DNA of 64,000 nucleotides, taken from Tethya wilhelma (lineage: Eukaryota > Porifera > Demospongiae > Tethyida > Tethyidae). How positions within the stretch are numbered: the stretch's first letter is position 1; every line of letters begins with the position of its first letter. A program made the position numbers and the translations under genes. Below, one piece after another: positions 33,080-44,511 of the stretch. Location: assembly GCA_964030475.1 (NCBI GenBank), contig CAXIPT010000003.1, positions 2,207,761 through 2,271,760 on the forward strand, given 5' to 3'. The notes beneath the pieces are model-generated. The model searched no databases, was not told the DNA's origin, and saw only the letters and a list, made by a program, of their open reading frames with translations.

Positions 33080-33325
33080 CTAGTTGTATCCTGCATGCTG
33101 TATCCAATGAAGACAATCAGTTTGAGTAATAGTTGCAAAGGAAGCTAATACAAGAGACTCACAATCTAGAACAGTGTACAACAGTGACTCATTTGCACGT
33201 AGTGTCGATTTCAACTTAGAAAAGGCCTCCTCAATTGGATTGAGATCAGGACTGTAAGGTGGTAGATAATACAGGAGAGCACCAGTTGAGTCAATCAGCT
33301 GAGAAACACATGCATTGTTGCAAGA
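33080..33325 (-). pseudogene. C-terminal fragment of a Tc1/mariner-like DDE transposase
   Basis: The minus strand reads STGALLYYLPPYSPDLNPIE followed by EAFSKLKSTLR. This is the signature around the third catalytic acidic residue of the DDE_3 (Tc1/mariner, IS630-like) endonuclease superfamily. The N-terminal DNA-binding part and the first two acidic residues are absent, so the copy is inactive. It converges on the broken ORF that ends at 33069. Confidence 0.85.
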
Positions 33326-33587
33326 ATTCCAAAAAACCCTGTAAATGACCATGCACTTTAGTAAAATGACCACAAATGACATTTGTGCTGACATTTTGAC
33401 ATTTGTATGACTGGTATTTAGATCGATGTTGTATATACCTATATTGCGCTAAAGCTTGAACAAAACCAAAAAAGTCGCAAATCGTCATGAAATAATCATA
33501 AAATGTCACACAATTTTATATTTTAATAGCAGCATAATAGTGACACAAAAATCAGCTGAATTTTATCTCCTTTTCACATGTATGTAG
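33326..33587. other. No gene seen
   Basis: Sequence before the second 2A-like exon; AT-rich, ending in the acceptor TGTATGTAG. Confidence 0.4.
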
Positions 33588-33767
33588 GTACTCTTAAATG
33601 TCTAAAGATTGTACATGTGAAAAAGGAGAAGAAACAGGTGAAAGGAAATATGTGTCACAATACGTTAGGAGCAGTCTCGCTCTTCCTCCAGCTGTCCATT
33701 GCAGTGCTACTGGCAGTGCTCCTCCTACTAGCTGGAGATGTGGAAAGAAACCCTGGACCTAGGCATT
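33588..33767 (+). CDS. 2A-like ribosome-skipping / signal exon, copy 2
   Basis: Also exactly 180 nt, symmetric phase 1-1, between ATGTAG and GTAAGT. It encodes the same layout: basic lead (VKKEKKQVKG), hydrophobic core (AVSLFLQLSIAVLLAVLLLL), then AGDVERNPGP and RH. The position of the ATG used in copy 1 is GTG here, so translation would have to start upstream of the exon or at the later MCHNTLG. A hairpin repeat begins only a few bases after its donor. No downstream exon was found, so it may be an orphan copy or may splice further away. Confidence 0.78.
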
Positions 33768-33773
33768 GTAAGT

Positions 33774-34030
33774 TTATTAATAAGCAGTGTAGGAATGGGC
33801 AGCGCTGTAAAAAGTGATGGAACAAGGCAAGTGTCTGATTTCGGCACATGACTACGCAGTCTAGATCTCTACATCTGACTGTTTTCTTAGTTGCCTTACT
33901 GGGTCAATGATTCCAGCAATTACTTGGATGAAGTAAAAAGAATGAACTTTGGCCACAAAAAAATAGTCATGTATCGAAATCAGAGACTGGCATTCCTTGT
34001 TCCATCACTTTTACTTTTATCCGTACCCCT
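33774..34030. mobile_element. Hairpin MITE related to the family A terminal repeat
   Basis: Inverted arms of about 85 bp at about 33774-33862 and 33955-34030 (GTAGGAATGGGCAGCGC, GGAACAAGGCAAG, CACATGACTAC). Diverged from family A; no tail attached. Confidence 0.75.
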
Positions 34031-34559
34031 CAACAAGGGGGAGTGGGGAAATGGGTTTTTCCCTAAATGCGTTCTGAGCATGCTCAAACTGATAGGCGCT
34101 TAAGTACTAGAGTAGTTCGTAGTAGGTGTAAATATTCATGAATGTCAGAGACTAAATCATGGACCTGGGCTCCAAGACTTGGCCTACAGCTTCCTAAAAG
34201 GTGGGAGAATAGATTTTAAACCGTACCAAGTAAAAATCTATTAGTAACCTATAAAACTTTAAATAAGCAAAAATATGTAAAATTTAGAGGGTTTTTGAGC
34301 TTATTTGGCCATTTTCAGCTGTTTTACTACAAATACGTGGGCGTTCAAATAATGAGATGCATGTAGTACAAATTTATGCATGTAGCTACAAATGTCCTCT
34401 ATTTCTTGTAATGGTTGACTGTGCGGTGAAATTCGCGCTTGACTGACGACCTTTACCAACTTTGATTGTCAAAATTTTATTTTGACCGTTGACAAGCGCT
34501 AAAATCTCATTTTTGACCGTTGAACGTCATCTTGACCGCGGTCGCGGCTCCAAGTACAG
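34031..34559. other. No gene seen
   Basis: Non-coding. 34435-34560 has repeated TTTTGACCGTTGA and ends in CCGCGGTCGCGG, recalling the element at 56989-57296 (GACCGGGATC / GGTCGCGGGTG). Confidence 0.4.
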
Positions 34560-34993
34560 TGCATATGGGAGTCGCCACCCCCTGGAGAAGGCACTTTTCA
34601 CCTTGTATCTAGCAACTCAATGAGAGCCTCGGACATAAAAAACCGATGGCAAAAGCGACTGTCCCCAAAGAAACCAAGTTTGTTCGTTCAAGAATCAGCT
34701 TCTAAAAGTGAATAGTCTCTGAGAAAAGATAAATGAAGAAGAACTAACTGAGAAGATCAGTGGAGAAATTTGGAGGTTTGGCATATTTTAGGTTGGTACT
34801 TTAGCGATAGTTTTAGGCCATGTTTTAGGGCTCATTAGAAAGAGAAAGAGCTTAATAGTAGCTTGAGAAGCCTTTTTAGTGCCAAGTGCTCAGTTTTTGC
34901 AGAGTCATTATTTGCGTGAATATTCAGTGTATTGCGCTAATGGGCCATCCGTGCCATTCCTATGTACCCAGTACTACTGTACTGGGAATACAA
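34560..34993 (-). repeat. Family B element, reverse orientation
   Basis: Runs from the GGAGAAGGCACTTTTC region to the terminal palindrome at about 34972-34993 (CCCAGTACTACTGTACTGGG, one change from the consensus). Shares segments with 47692-48100. Confidence 0.8.
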
Positions 34994-35071
34994 TATATCC
35001 TCTGTGTTGTAAATAGTTCAAACGATGATCTGCACAATAGCTTATTATCATACGTACAGTAGGCCTGGCCA

Positions 35072-36780
35072 CATGTGTCATAGACCCAATACAAAATGTT
35101 TATTACCATAAAAATCTAGCAACGCACAAAGTTAAGCTCTCAAACTTGCTCAAAGGCTCTCCCCAACCAACTGTATGCAAGGCCTGAAACTCATAGAAAC
35201 TTCACTGGACACTCATCATACGTACGGTAGTACGTATAGTAGGAATGGGCCGACTGTCCCATAGACACAATACAAAATGTTGGCCACTATAAAAATCTAG
35301 TCAAGCAAAATTAAACCTTCAAAGTTGCTCAGAGGCTCTTACTGACAGATTACCAACTACATGCAAGGCCTAAACTTGTGACACACCAAAACTTTCCTCA
35401 ACACTCGTAGTGAGCGCTATTGGGAAGCCACCATAGTGCCATTTTTGTTCACCTAACGTACTTACGTACTTACTTTGTAACTGACTTACTTGAAAAGGAT
35501 TTCCAGAGAACCAGAATGTGTTGAGCCAACTTTGACAGCACAAAGTAGGTTCTTTTCATGGGTACTACATTCCTTGATACTCTTTTCAATCTTAAATATG
35601 CCTAAACAAAAACTAGAAAGCTTTTAAACTTAGGGTATAAATTCATGTACTACAATGCAGCCATCTTTGTATGTAGAGTTCGAAGGTCATTAATTAATTC
35701 TCTACGTGCCCTTATTCTGCGCATGCGCATTAGCCTCCTCCAGCCCAATGGCATGTAGCTAGCTGCTATACTCAAGCTTTTTGTTAGGACTCACCAGTCT
35801 CTGATAGTCTCCATACTGTAGTGTTAAAAAAAGTGAATGAACAAGTAGTAAAAATTTTTAAAAAATAAGTAGTGTAGGAATGGGCAGTGCGGTAAAAAGC
35901 ATTGGAACAAGGCATGTCTCAATTTCGGCACATGACTACTTCATTTTTTTATGCCCATGCAACTCTTGGCCAGCAGTTCAGTTTAAGTTGCCTGTCTTAA
36001 TTGTTATGGTTTACTCCACTGCTTAGCCAACTGATTATAGATTGAACCAATACAACACAAAGCTATGGTATTGCATTTATGACACTGAAGATCAATATTA
36101 GGGATATCAATCAAGAATAAATCAAAAATGAAGTAGTCATGTGCCGAAATTGAGACATGCCTTGTTCCAATGCTTTTTACCGCACTGCCCATTCCTACAC
36201 TACTTATTTTTTTGAAATTTTTACTACTTGTGATATTGAAAGTGCTAGTTGGAAGCCACAATAGTGCCCTTTTTGTTCTAACATACTTACGTACGTATAT
36301 ATATGTACGTGCGAACTGACTTACTTGAACACGTTTCTAAAGAACCAGAAAGTGTTGAGCCAACCGTTTTTGATACTTGTTTTTGTCACAAATAAGCCTA
36401 AGCAAAAACTAGAAATCCTTGAAAATCTTATTATAAATTCATGTTCTTCAACATAGCAATCCAGAGTTGGTAGAGTTCAAAGGTCATTTATCTATCCATG
36501 TAGCATTTAACGTGCATGAGCATTAGTTACGTATACTCCAGCCTAAAAATGCATGACATTGTAGTTGCTACTCAAGCTTTTTGTAGGGACTAACCAGTCT
36601 GAAAGTCTAATAGTCTTCACACTGTATAGTGTTGGAAAAAGTTAATGAACAAGTAGCAAAAATTTCAAAAAGGTTAAAAAGTATTGGAACGCGTTAAAAA
36701 GTATTGGAATGCGTTAAAAAATATTGGAACAAGACTTGTCTCAATTTCGGCGGATGACTACTTCATTTTTTTGTGTGTTC
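35072..36780 (-). mobile_element. Nested family A elements, reverse orientation
   Basis: A near-complete copy (35215-36231) is inserted into an older copy whose pieces are 35072-35214 and 36232-about 36780. The inner copy starts with the terminal palindrome at 35215-35236, and its hairpin arms are about 35845-35950 and 36122-36231. TGCGCATGCGCA occurs at 35718-35729. The older copy has lost part of its hairpin. Confidence 0.82.
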
Positions 36781-36867
36781 AAGTCTTGGCCATGATCACT
36801 GTTGCTGAGATCATTCTTCAACCATTTAGAACAATAATTGAGGGATCAAAAAATGAAAAGAACTTTT

Positions 36868-37860
36868 GCTACTTATCATACGTACGGTAGTACGTATAGT
36901 AGGAATGGGCCGACTGTCCCATTGACACAATACAAAATGTTCATGCTTGTAAACTTTCAGGGAAAGAAAGCTAAGCCATCAAATGCATTTAATAGCCTCC
37001 CCCAGACAGTTTGCTTACTGTATTAACCAAGAAAACTGGCAGAAAGTTTCTGGAGCACTCTGGAGAGAGAGCGCTGGCGAGAAGCCACTACAGTGCAATT
37101 TTGTTCTCCCCTTCCTTCCTTCCTTCCTTCCTTCCTTCCTAACTGACTTACTTGAACGCGACTTCCAGACAAACAAAAGGCATTGAGCCAACTTTGATCA
37201 TATAGTGGGACTTCATTTGATGCACAGTACGTCCTTTTCGACTCGTTTGCTGGAAAAAAGGCAGCAAACAAAATCTAGGCAGCTTTGAAACTCTCGATAT
37301 AAAATACTGTACTTTTTATTTAGCCTTTTGATGTAGGTAAAGGTCGTCAATTTAGTTAACCTTTTATGTAGGCAAAGGTCGTCAATAGAACACGTGGTTG
37401 CATGCATATAATGCGCATGCGCATCAAATGCACATTTGTGTTGTAGAGACTGACTATATGATTCTTTCCATGCAATTGAGCACCTTAGTGTTTAAAAAGT
37501 GAATGAACAAGTATAATATAAATTTTATAAAAATGAGAAGTGTAGGAATGGGCAGTGCGGTAAAAAGCAATGAAACAAGGCAAGTCTCTGAATTTCGGCA
37601 CATGACTACTTCATTTTTTGTATTCAACTACTGTGTACCTACACTCTACATGCTTAATTGTTACTTTATCTAAATTAATTAAGTGATTGCTTGCATTGAC
37701 TCATGAGCCAAATGGCTGATAATTATCATTGAATGATGGAATTCAAACTTGCAATTGACTCATGAAAATGAAGTAGTCATGTGCCGAAATTCAGAGACTT
37801 GCCTTGTTTCAATGCTTTTTACTGCACTGCCCATTCCTACACTTCTCATTTTTATAAAAT
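36868..37860 (-). mobile_element. Divergent family A subfamily copy, reverse orientation
   Basis: The terminal palindrome at about 36877-36898 is followed by a tail related to 5885-6260, then a hairpin (about 37510-37620 and 37760-37860) like that of family A but with AATTTCAGAGACTTGCC. TGCGCATGCGCA at 37412-37423. A CTTC/CTTCCTTC microsatellite occupies 37111-37140. Confidence 0.8.
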
Positions 37861-38810
37861 TTTTATTATATTGTATTATTAATGGTTCAAATTCCTACCA
37901 CTCAGTTTGCAAACAATCAGGAGTAAAGCATAGAAGATATGAAACTTAGATTAGATTGCCAGCCAAGTGTTTTGGGCATAAAAATGAAGTAGTCATGTGC
38001 CAAAATTAAGACATGCTTCTCAGTTGCCGCTTCAGCTCCGCATACTGAAGGACTATACAGATGAGGCTTTCTCAGGAGTGGTCTATAGGTTGGCTTCAAT
38101 TTGAGCTCTGGTCTCTTTATGAGTAGTCTGCTCAAGGTTGTCTCAGCATTGAGTCTCTTGTACCATGGCTGTCTCGCCGGCTACATGCACGTTAAATGTA
38201 TTGCGCAATTCCAAATTTCAATATTTTTGTGAATTAATCTGGTCTCTCTGTTTACTACTTCCGTTCAGTATATAGTTAGCTATAGAGTGATTACCTGGAA
38301 TCAAAGTACTTTCTTGAAATGTATGGCCTAGCTGCTTTTGTATCTAATACAAGAAAAGACTTAGCTCATACTCTAGCAGACTGATCACACGCATGTACTG
38401 CACGTTGAACTCATCTACCTTTCTGTTATTCTTCAAATGCATCATGCGAGACCCCAGCTTTACTTTCCAACTCGCTAAACATAAATCAAACACTGGCGAA
38501 AGCCTGGGAATGAGGCTAACTGGAGCAGTACCTTGCCTAAATGCACTGTGAGTTTAAAGTTAATTTACTGCTTGGCACGTTGCCTGGAAATGAGCGCTAA
38601 TGGCACGTGTAGTGATGAGTACACTCGTCATGAGGCCATAAATATATATAGCTACATATGTACTACTATACAAAACACAAAACTATAATGTGGGGGGGAA
38701 CATAACCATAGACTACATGGCTTATAAGTTATACATAATATGACTAGCTACAAGTTACTAATAAATGTTTTAAAGTAACATCAACTCAATACTCTAGATC
38801 GATACATCTA
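37861..38810. other. No gene seen
   Basis: Includes fragments of a family A arm near 37970-38010. The rest is unremarkable and would contain the 3' flank of the minus-strand gene that ends at 38811. Confidence 0.4.
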
Positions 38811-39008
38811 TCAAAAGTACACCATCATGAGGCTAGCTGCTATCACCATCAACACAGCCACAATACTGCCACAGAGTGACGTGGCCCCACCCAGCTGAAA
38901 GGGGGTATCACATGTGCAAGTCTGAAAGTTGCAGTAGTCCAGCAGCTGGACTTCAGGTTGATCAGAAGCACCCAGAAGAAACAGTGGGGTGTTAATGCAA
39001 CAGCTGAG
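38811..39008 (-). CDS. C-terminal exon of a small Cys-rich membrane or GPI-anchored protein
   Basis: On the minus strand, after an acceptor (CATACAG), the exon encodes LSCCINTPLFLLGASD, several Cys (CNFQTCTCDTPFQLGG), and a hydrophobic C-terminus (IVAVLMVIAASLMMVYF) that ends two residues after the last hydrophobic stretch. That fits a GPI-attachment signal or a tail anchor. Stop at 38811-38813. Phase 0 at the acceptor fits the exon ending at 39454. Family not recognised. Confidence 0.6.
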   Translation of the reverse strand, partial: LSCCINTPLFLLGASDQPEVQLLDYCNFQTCTCDTPFQLGGATSLCGSIVAVLMVIAASLMMVYF

Positions 39009-39453
39009 CTGTATGACATTGTACAAATATCACAGACATAAAAACGATATTGATCAAATTAATATAAAATTAATTGCATGCTTAACGGCCTATATCAGTG
39101 TTCATTACTGATCAGAATTGATACACAAACATGCAAACTTGTTAACAACTATAGCATAGAAGGTTTATTTAAACCATATCAAGCCTCGTACATATGAATG
39201 CAGAAAAATGACTAAGATAAAAATCATTGCACATGAATGGAGAAGTGTATGATTGTTCATAAGTTAATTTGGCATGTGCATGGTTCCATTGCAGCACACC
39301 CACACACACACCACACATGCATACGCACAATGTCATGTATCACCTGCATATGTGCACACACACAAACACGCCAACACACACTATGTAGATTACAAAAATT
39401 TCTAACTTTACCATAGTACTGCTATAAACCAGTAAATGGGATATGGAACCTAC

Positions 39454-39600
39454 CGACTTGATGGCTGCTTCACAAGTAGCATCACAGGCACCATTTTGTA
39501 GAGACTGCTGACATGATTCGGATGCTAAAGCCTCTCCAACCATGGATCCATAGTTTTCATCATCATGCAATAATACCAAAGCAAACACGAGATGGGTCCA
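39454..39600 (-). CDS. Upstream exon of the Cys-rich minus-strand gene
   Basis: Minus-strand open frame HDDENYGSMVGEALASESCQ followed by QSLQNGACDATCEAAIKS, ending at a donor GTAGGT in phase 0, in phase with the exon at 39008. The 5' boundary near 39600 is uncertain because no clear acceptor or ATG was found. The four Cys suggest an extracellular protein. Further 5' exons are probably present upstream but not identified. Confidence 0.5.
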
Positions 39601-40268
39601 CGTTATCCTTTGAACATCCTATTATTATTACCATTACATTATAATTTGTGAGTCTCGGAGTTATACATTCAATTTTAATGACACATAATAATACAGTATT
39701 TAATATTGAGTGTTTGACCATGGATGCATGTAATTATAGAGTGCATATGTTTAAGCTCACATACATGGGAGGGACATATTTAAATTGTAGCCTGGCCACT
39801 TGTGATATCGATGCTACTGTAGATCAACTTTCAAAGTGACCTGACACCTCATCTCAATTAAGGCCCCTTCACTGGCAGGGTGTGATGAACTACATCATAT
39901 ATGTAACACTCAGAGTAGAACTGACTTAATTAAGCATGGGCCTGGCATGTAAAATTTGTTCAGCTACCAGTTAGTCTAATATTCCTGTATATGAGAATGG
40001 AAAAATTAGTTTTTTTACAAAAGAGATCAGTGAACTCAAGGCTCACTAGCTGCTAAACATCAAAAATGGTAAACCTGGAGTTAGTCAGACAATTGTAAAG
40101 AGCTAGAGAGCAAAAAGTGGCAACTTGAAAGAGCGTTCTAGGAGCACATAATACGGCTACAAGTTTGAAAATCGACCAAGAAACAAAGTGTTTGGAGTAA
40201 TAAATAGCTGATTTATCACAGCTTTGGCCATTTTTCTTTGTAACTAGGCTAAACTCAAAATAAGACAA
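39601..40268. other. No gene seen
   Basis: AT-rich. It may hold the 5' part of the minus-strand Cys-rich gene, but no exon could be supported. Confidence 0.35.
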
Positions 40269-40564
40269 CAGGATCCAGACAAGATCTGGAATTTTTTTTT
40301 TCCAGATTCTGAAACTTTAAAGAGTTTAAAAAGCTTTAAGATCTAAGCCGCTTGATTAGGCCTAAGCTAATCTAAGCTTAGATCTAAGCTTTATGATTAG
40401 GCCTAAGAAGGTCTAAGCTTCAATGATTGCTTCAAGATTAGGTCTAAGCTTAGGCCTAAGCTCGAGTGATTAGGCCTAATTAAAGAGGCTTAGATCTAAG
40501 CCTTGAAAAGTGTTCGAAAACTCAGAATCCGGAAAAAAATTTTCCAGATCTTATCTGGATTCTG
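40269..40564. mobile_element. Palindromic element filled with TAGGCCTAAGC / TAGATCTAAGC motifs
   Basis: Outer inverted ends CAGGATCCAGACAAGATCTG and a near reverse complement ending at 40564. Inside are many overlapping short palindromes (AGGCCT, AAGCTT, AGATCT) in the pattern GATTAGGCCTAAGCTTAG. Non-coding. Confidence 0.75.
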
Positions 40565-42140
40565 TTAGACTAGATTTTTCTGCTTTATTTGCAATTTTAA
40601 CATGTAAAGTTAGTTGACTGTGCTATGCCGTAGGCAGCAAAATTCAATTAAAGTTGCCCATTTGCAGTTGCTCCACCTATGCTAAACTAGGAGTATACAC
40701 TACGTGCAATCCTTGCTACGCTTTTTTAGTTCATGCATGTTCCTGGTAAAATCGTGGCACAGGGACAAAGATTGTCTCAGTATAAAACCTAACTTGCATG
40801 GCCCAAAAAGTCAATAGGCTGTTTTTCCACAATTAAAAAGCTACATCCAAGTTGTTCTGAGAGTATAGTTCATGTTGAGGCAAAGTACCTTACTTCTTTT
40901 GAGAGAAAATGCACATGCATGTATAGTCAAGATACGCTACGAAGCATGTCTTGGTCTACCACAACCAATATATACCACGTCGTCCATGAAAAATCTCAAT
41001 TGAACTCAAACATAGCTTTGCTTTGCTCGAAATTAAAGGGGACATTACTATTAATTTTCCTGTACATGATGTCTTACACCAGGCCATCTCCCTCCTTTTG
41101 TTTCAATGAGGGAGGGGCCTTGGAATGATGCTATCTATTGGTAATATTAATTTTATAGTATCAAGTGCACCAGGGAATGAGCCGTGGCTATGTAAAAGAT
41201 CACATTGTCTTCCGATTCTATATTTCTACATCTCTAGCATGTGCATCTTCAGAAGACATTTCAACTACAAATAGTGTTTTTATTTCATTTACATCAGCAT
41301 TTTGTGTAGTATTACTATGAAAACATAATATACTAGCAAATGCCTACGACATTTTGGGGGCGAGCGTGAGCGCCTAAATAATGTGTTGCACATGTAATAG
41401 TACGTATTGTGTCCGCAATAATGAATCAAATGTGAGGTTCATGGTGATGACATCATGTTTGTAAACTTGCATGTGTGGATGTGATAACATTGAGTGGGTG
41501 AATTAAATTTGTTCAGAGTTGATTTAGTTTTGGACAGTTCAAATGCTGCTGCAAGTCTAGATGCTGTGTGGTTAGCTGGTGAGATCACATGGCAGAAAAA
41601 AGAGCAGTACACATGTTCAACCAAGCAAAGAGAAAGAAGACAGAGAAGAAGAATATCTCTAAATTATCATAGTATTGTTGCATGAGTCAGTAAAAGTAGC
41701 CAGAGACTGAGTCTACCTACCGAGCTCTATGGTTGTCAGACTATGCCCATCTGCATCTTGCTGTCATCTCACTTGTCTTTGCTCTGGTGTCTCATTGTCT
41801 CAGCTCCCTCTGCTTTCTTTGTCAGTGTTTGTCTTGTGCTTTATAGCGCTTAGCTACTTGGCTAGCTAGCTGGCCATGTGCAAGTACTTGAATTTATCGA
41901 AATTACTTGTTGATGTCATTACAAATTCGAAAAATTCAAACAGGAAATGCTATTTACGGAATGGTGCGTACAGACATCACACACAAATCACACAACCTGA
42001 AGTGCACAGACTCGAATGTCGTGTAACGGCTCGCTCACGCTCGCCCCAAATATACATTTCAACACTAATCCTGAACATGCTCATAAAATTTGTAGGTCAT
42101 GTGACAAATACTTTATAAATAATTGAAGTTCTCATGAATA
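40565..42140. other. No gene seen
   Basis: Low-complexity AT-rich sequence with short open frames that lack motifs. 42023-42043 (CGGCTCGCTCACGCTCGCC) recalls the repeat in 20611-21238. Confidence 0.4.
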
Positions 42141-42397
42141 ATTAATATTGCGGCAGTTAAATACTGTTACTATGGCAACCAAAATTTGTCACATGGTTCA
42201 TCGTATCCTGTACTGCCCGGCTCCAGTCCATGTGGTCAAGATACTGTAGAAAAAGTGTTTTCGATAGGTGTGCTTTACTTGGAAAATCCATTGTAATTCT
42301 TTGCAGCTAAACACGAGCAGGGTACTCCATTATGAGACAATTTCAGTGACAAAATCTGGTTGCCATAGCAACATTATTTAACTGCCACCTTATTAAT
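42141..42397. mobile_element. Hairpin MITE carrying RFX X-box-like motifs
   Basis: Inverted arms of about 55 bp (ATTAAT...GCAGTTAAATA and complement) bound a 257-bp element. GTTACTATGGCAAC (42166-42179) lies in the left arm and GTTGCCATAGCAAC (42359-42372) in the right arm. No coding capacity. Confidence 0.7.
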
Positions 42398-42576
42398 TAT
42401 TCTGATAATTATACAAAACCACTAGCCATGTGACATAATTGATAAAAACTACATAATTGATAAAAACTTCATAATCTAATTATCTATATCTCTTTTATTA
42501 TCATAATATATATTCTGAAAGTTTTAGAACTTTCCAATAATGTGTACCTAATTAAGGAAACTAGTCCCATCTGACA

Positions 42577-42860
42577 ATGAACCAAAGTGTAGGCAGTTCA
42601 CGAAGGGCAAATCTAAATCAACAGCCTCGAAGTTTTGTAATTTCAGTTGACACAACAGGTAACTATCATAATAATTATTGTATTGTCAGACTAGGCTATT
42701 AGCTATGGTCTTTAATTATGTTACTGTAGGAAGGCATGGTTGTCCAGCATATGTTATACCTGAAGAGCAACTTACAGTTTTCTGGTTAAACACAGATTCA
42801 CCACATCATAAATTTCTCAACTACCTAGCTGATGTTTCTATCTGTACCATTACACAATGA
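42577..42860 (+). pseudogene. Relic of a dispersed integrase-like gene, two exons
   Basis: ATG at 42577 (MNQSVGSSRRANLNQQPRSF) to a donor GTAACT after 42658 in phase 1, then an exon from 42730 (GRHGCPAYVIPEEQLTVFWL) stopping at 42860. RPxYxIPEEQL is typical, from memory, of the N-terminus of an integrase-containing family repeated in cnidarian and sponge genomes. The helix-turn-helix and DDE core that should follow are not seen in an open frame. A decayed copy; assignment tentative. Confidence 0.45.
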
Positions 42861-44511
42861 TTCAATAAGTTTGGATTGCAGCATAGGCTACAATAAATGA
42901 CACTAACCTAGATGTTGCGGTATTTGGCACTCTAAGACAATTTCCAAACTCTGGCTACAACGCAGTAGCAATCTGAACTTGTTTCAAAACTCAGAAGAAA
43001 TAGAATATGAAATTGGCAAGATTAGAGCAAGTTTTAGCTCCTGGTTGTCTTGCTAGATTACTAGCATCAACTGAATGAAACTCTATGTAAATGTCATTGT
43101 CAGATCAAGTTACAAATCTTAAAAAAATGCAAGTTCCTCTACATATAAAGACAAAATAAATCTTGCAGATACCTTTTCTTATAGACTTGTACGATTCTTA
43201 GAGATGATACTTGGTGTAGGTACTATGTCTTTGTATAATATTGTTTAAGTTCACACATCTTCATGTTGTTCGATAGTCCTCTCTTGCACCAAGAACAATA
43301 CATTTGAATGCAAATGAAGGTTTGCAGATCAATTCTGATATGGCACAGTCCAGCATGATGTCACGTATATTATGTACAGATGGTAGTCTTAAACACCCAA
43401 ACCTTCTGATTAAGCATACTCATCAGTCTCATTTTGTTCTGGATGGATTAGTCTACCCTCAATATCCATGTTGACAATTCCCTTAACGAAACTATTCCAA
43501 GAGAATTTTGTCATTTACATCTTCTCCAGAAAAGTAATGGCAGATACTTACATCCCAGTCAATACAAACTTTGTGGCCATGTGCCAGAAGTTTGCCTAAG
43601 TCATAAAATATTTCTTTGATGTTCACCAATATACTAGTGAATTTATGGCTTAATGGCCCTTCATACGCCACTGTGTTCCTGAGATTTGAGGCTTTTCAGC
43701 CTCTGTGAGTGCTAAGCTTCGAGGTCCATTGTTAGTGTGAGTCATTTAGAATTGCCTGAAAGATGAATGCCAAGTTTCTGATTTGGCATAATGGAAGCAA
43801 GATTATATTGAAACTTAATCACACATGACAGGTAGTCTGGTTTAGTCACAGGTTCAGTAACCACTATGATCAAACAGAGATAGCTAATCCGAGAACTATA
43901 TTGATCATTAGTGCCCACATTGGTTATAGATTTTCAATGTAGCCTATCATGAAAAGTTGTATTTTAATTTAGTGTCTTCCAGTGGCAACTAATTTTAGCG
44001 ACAAGCTTGAAAATCGCTAAATTAAGTATGCGCAATACTTTATACCGTAATAGAATTTTACTTAATTAGAACAAAAATATTAAAAATCGCTAAAATTAAT
44101 ATCCGCCAAAAATACATAAGTGCAGGACATTGAAAAATTGAGGTGTGGCTAGCTATAGAGATTTGGAGTAGTTAGGTGTGGCTCCAGCCACACTTAGCCA
44201 CACTTAGCCACACCCCGGCTACGCCAGTTCTATCCTCAACACTCATGGTTCACTACTACATGGTATGATAGTGCCGGAACTTACTTAGCATGTCATCACA
44301 CATCGATCATTGATTATTTTAGCTCTTTCCAGTATTTTTTCACATGAGTTGAAGGTTTTGACCTTTCCTTTGACCCTATTTTCCCATTACAAGTTTTGAC
44401 CTTGAGACAGTTTTCATCATTCTTTTTAGCTAGGTATGTTGTTTGTAGTAATTGAGTATTTTTGAAATGATGGCAAAACTAAGGCTCCATTGCATGCATG
44501 GTCCTGATTCT
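42861..44511. other. No intact gene; possibly the decayed rest of the integrase-like relic
   Basis: No open frame of note. 43675-43730 matches part of the element at 20611-21238 in reverse. 44150-44215 has tandem short blocks CCACACTTAG. Confidence 0.4.
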
